Assembly: GCF_014529535.1 (NCBI RefSeq)
Contig: NW_023503584.1
Coordinates: forward strand, 1,092,190-1,156,189
Source of the DNA: Bradysia coprophila
Taxonomy: Eukaryota; Arthropoda; Insecta; Diptera; Sciaridae
DNA length: 64,000 bases
Direction of reading: 5' to 3'
Shown here: positions 49,522-64,000 of the stretch, piece by piece
Layout: every line of letters begins with the position of its first letter
Position numbering within the stretch: position 1 is the first letter of the stretch
Notes under the pieces: generated by a model
Seen by the model: only the letters and a program-made list of their open reading frames with translations
Databases searched by the model: none
What the model was told of the DNA's origin: nothing
Translations under genes and position numbers: made by a program

Positions 49522-49568
49522 ATTGTGTGTATGTGTGTTGTGTTGTGTGTGTGTGGGTGTGTGTGCAG
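49522..49568. repeat. TG-rich microsatellite
   Basis: An interrupted (TG)n run containing TGTGTTGTGTTGTG and TGTGTGGGTGTGTG. Confidence 0.8.
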
Positions 49569-50063
49569 TGAAGGAAAAAATGCGCAAAAGGTTTTTCTTT
49601 CGTTCTTTTAATCTTAAATATTAAATTATTAATTTACAATTAATTAAAGTTTAGTACAAACAACTTCCATGAAACACTTTTCCTTCGGAACAAAATAATT
49701 GGCAGACTGAAACCGTTCGAATAGTTAAGCTCCGAATGGTTTGGGACACGCGAATGTAATATATTATTGAACCGTCTTAAAATGGCAACTGAATCAGTTT
49801 TAAAACACACCTGTTTTGCATACATTCCATGGTGGAAATAGTGTAGACATGGTACAAGTATTCAGGGATTTTAAATGATAGATCTAGACACAGTCCAGTT
49901 CCACAAGAGATATACAAAAGACTTTGACCTCATACTGGGCAAATTTCGATCAAAATTTCTAATAGATCGAAGTTTTTTTACTGCATCCACAAAATCAAAT
50001 TTGTTTTAGATCACGTAGACTTTGTGGAGGACAGTGCTTATTATTCGGAATTTTTTCGGGAAT

Positions 50064-50106
50064 TCTTAAGGCCAGGTTAAGGTGTTAACCTGGCCTTAAG
50101 AATTAA
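50064..50106. repeat. 43-bp perfect palindrome
   Basis: AATTCTTAAGGCCAGGTTAA and TTAACCTGGCCTTAAGAATT are perfect complements separated only by GGTG. There is no poly-T or gene context that would make it a terminator. Confidence 0.65.
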
Positions 50107-50276
50107 GAGATTTGTAGAATTAAAGAATTCAAATTCCGAATAATGGGATGCAAACGTATTAAAACGTATTAAAACGAATTTGAATAAAATTTGAAACTTT
50201 CGGAATTACCCATCCCCATAAGATCCAGAAGATTAATTTATATTGATGGTCTCGATTTTTTTTCAAACAGGACAGA

Positions 50277-50460
50277 TACAACAAGGCTATAGACTGTTGG
50301 AGAGTTCAAACAGACCGACGCGGGGACACACAAAACAGAATTCACCTACTATGAAATTATCAAATTTGAGCATCCATCTTCTACGAAAATGTATGAAAAT
50401 GACAAATTTTGTGTGTGTCACCCGCGTATCTGTGTCTGAGAGACCTCCCCAAACAAGGCA
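50277..50460. mobile_element. Degraded copy of the 2812-2972 hAT-like MITE
   Basis: The right half GTGTGTCACCCGCGTATCTG ... GACCTCCCCAAACAAGGC aligns with GTGTGTAACCCACGTATCTG ... GACCTCCCCAAAG of the nested element. The left end CAAGGCTATAGACTGTTG is diverged. Confidence 0.55.
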
Positions 50461-52276
50461 CAAGGCACACATGCCAGAGAAGACAAGTTCAATAAATATC
50501 CAGTCGGTTCAAACTTTGGCAAGCCCTTTTTTCTACTTTCTTCGTTTTTTAGTTATTTACATGCTAACGGGCGGTAAAGTGCACTTTACGTCACTGTGAC
50601 TGTGAAAATTCACTTACCACACACTAGCATGATAAATGTGTTACGTCACTGTTTGTAAATATTTGTTTTGGCAAGTGTGAGCTCTGCGGAACGAGCCGAA
50701 ATCGAGTGAAGTAATCACACGACGTACAGTGACGTAAGATACTATTATGACATCGAGTGCAAAGTTCTTTATTAGGCACTAGACAAAACATATAGTGTGT
50801 CTATTAAAGCACTTTGCATCGAGGTTCATACATCGGTCTTTGCAACACAGTTTTATGCAATATTTTAAGCATCTAAAGTGTGAAAATTTGCAACTAAATG
50901 TTGCTGAGTTGCATACAAAACATTTTTAATTGTTAAACTCAAAATTGTCTTGTCTTTCCAACGTCTTCAACTCTCTAGCATGGGTTCACTCAGATAATTT
51001 TTCCGCAATACCAAGAACAGGACTAAGGAAAAACTTTTCGACCTGCTACTATCCGAACGTTTCTCAGTCTAACAAATGTTTTTTTTTTTATCAATGGTGT
51101 TGTCAGCTTAGCAATCTTTCGACCAACGAACGCAAAAACACAATTTCAGTCAGAGTGACGCAAGTTTAAAATTGCTGTCACAAAGTGACATCCATATGTG
51201 GTCAAATATCTATCTATCATAGTAATTAGGGTCATAAAATGTTTCTTGTGTTGGGCGAATATAGAAAAAAAAATCGATTGAATCAGTTAAACTGTTATTA
51301 ACAGTGGGGGTTTGATTTTGCAACATTTTTACTTCTCTGTAATATAACCAATATTGAACGGTTATATTGCCTGAATGTCATCTGTGTATCGGGTTTGTTT
51401 TTTGTTTGAATTTAATTTCAAAAATTAACAACAAAAATTTCGAATAAATTAAAATTAAAAATTAAATTATTTTTTTGTTGTTTTGTATATTAGAAATGCG
51501 TGTGTTGATTTTGTTGTCGTAAAAATGTTTTTTTTTTGTACCAGTCTATTTGAACATGTTGATTTAGTAAAACTAACTAAAAACGGGTTTTTGTATATTT
51601 CCTTAATTTTATGCATTGTATATTGTACATCCTATTGTAATGAAATCTTTACTATTATTTTCTCGGGAATCTTATAAAACAGTCGAACATTTTCAGGTTT
51701 ATTGGCAGTATCGTTTTTAATTCGTTTAACCTTTTAGAAACGGCAAGTGTCATCATCATTGCAATCGTCAAATCTGTTACCTCTTTTGTTCAAAGTACAC
51801 ATCTTCTAGTGTTTGACACAAAATCTTGTACTTCATTCGTTTTATCATTTTTCTGTAGAATAAGAAAACTATAGCGTCCATTACTGTCGTCGTTGTCGAT
51901 ATCGGATGACTGACTCACCGTTTCTAACAGGTTATGGTGTAAATTCATTCAGGGAATCTATTGCTCATATTTACAAGTATTAATGTGAGGGAAGAAAACT
52001 ATAAAATATTGTGGATGTGTGGATCGAATCTATATTTACAAAATTATAAAAAAAGAAGAAAATCTTAATTGGATTCAATGTTAAAGACCAAAAAATAAAC
52101 CAACCAACGGCAATGGTATTATCAGACCGTTAACCGCCTTATTGGAAATTAAATTATCAATGAAAAGAAAAAGGGGTGAGAAAATACGACGGAAAGAAGA
52201 GGAAAAAAAGGGGGGGATCTATATAAGAGAATTGTTTGCGTAATTAAATTGTTTGAGCACATTTTTTTAGCAAGTG

Positions 52277-64000
<11,724 letters not shown>

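Larger units (their letters stand above)
46924..52276. other. Intergenic spacer between the palindrome and the PI3K gene 3' end
   Basis: No supported gene is present. Contents are an inverted-repeat element (47456-47730), a hairpin MITE (48637-48766), a fragment of the 12515 palindrome family (about 49018-49075), a TG-rich microsatellite (49522-49568), a short palindrome (50064-50106), a degraded hAT-like MITE (about 50277-50460) and a dispersed repeat (50750-50880). The rest is AT-rich. Confidence 0.6.

Noticed and set aside
50064..50106. Perfect short palindrome considered as a transcription terminator
   Set aside because: It lies in eukaryotic intergenic DNA with no T-tract or adjacent small RNA gene, so a terminator reading has no support.

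Overview
The window looks like insect chromosomal DNA, most probably from a fly (Diptera). It is AT-rich, coding exons are separated by GT-AG introns that are often only 60-80 nt, and spacers and large introns are packed with short inverted-repeat transposons. The recognisable proteins have their closest remembered relatives in Drosophila (Eiger, Pph13, the PI3K catalytic subunit). A lower fly such as a fungus gnat would fit, but that is inference.

Layout. 503-1707 (+) is the last exon of an F-box/LRR-like gene whose 5' part lies off the window. 4954-23010 (-) is a complete TNF-ligand gene of the eiger type: nine exons over 18 kb, with a 9.6 kb intron carrying a dead LINE RNase H fragment. 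23011-28622 is a spacer with an 18-bp minisatellite. 28623-30199 (+) is a seven-exon gene for a secreted poly(3-hydroxybutyrate) depolymerase-like enzyme with all three expected catalytic residues. 35608-36614 (-) is a compact four-exon paired-like homeobox gene resembling Pph13. 41166-44004 (+) encodes an unusual secreted protein joining a divergent trypsin-like domain to a long LRR array. About 60 bp after its stop codon a 2.86 kb near-perfect palindrome begins (44063-46923). 52277-64000 (-) holds most of a class I PI3-kinase catalytic subunit gene: nine exons, with the 5' end cut by the window edge.

Mobile DNA. Several families can be resolved by eye. Small hAT-like elements with 8-bp target duplications occur at 2636, 2812 (nested in the previous one), 21751, 39418, 54657 and 61784. 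A second family with CACGGCAGAG-type ends and 7-bp duplications occurs at 1766, 2024, 20849 and 29879. There is also an inverted pair of tRNA-derived repeats near 39.7-40.1 kb, a 1.2 kb repeat present in opposite orientations at 7.6-8.9 kb and 38.0-39.1 kb, and many single hairpin elements.

The genes do not form one pathway. Eiger is an extracellular ligand for JNK/cell-death signalling, PI3K makes PIP3 in insulin/growth signalling, the Pph13-like factor is a predicted transcription factor, and the other two complete genes encode secreted proteins whose substrates are unknown here. All exon boundaries were read from splice consensus and reading-frame continuity, without transcript data.
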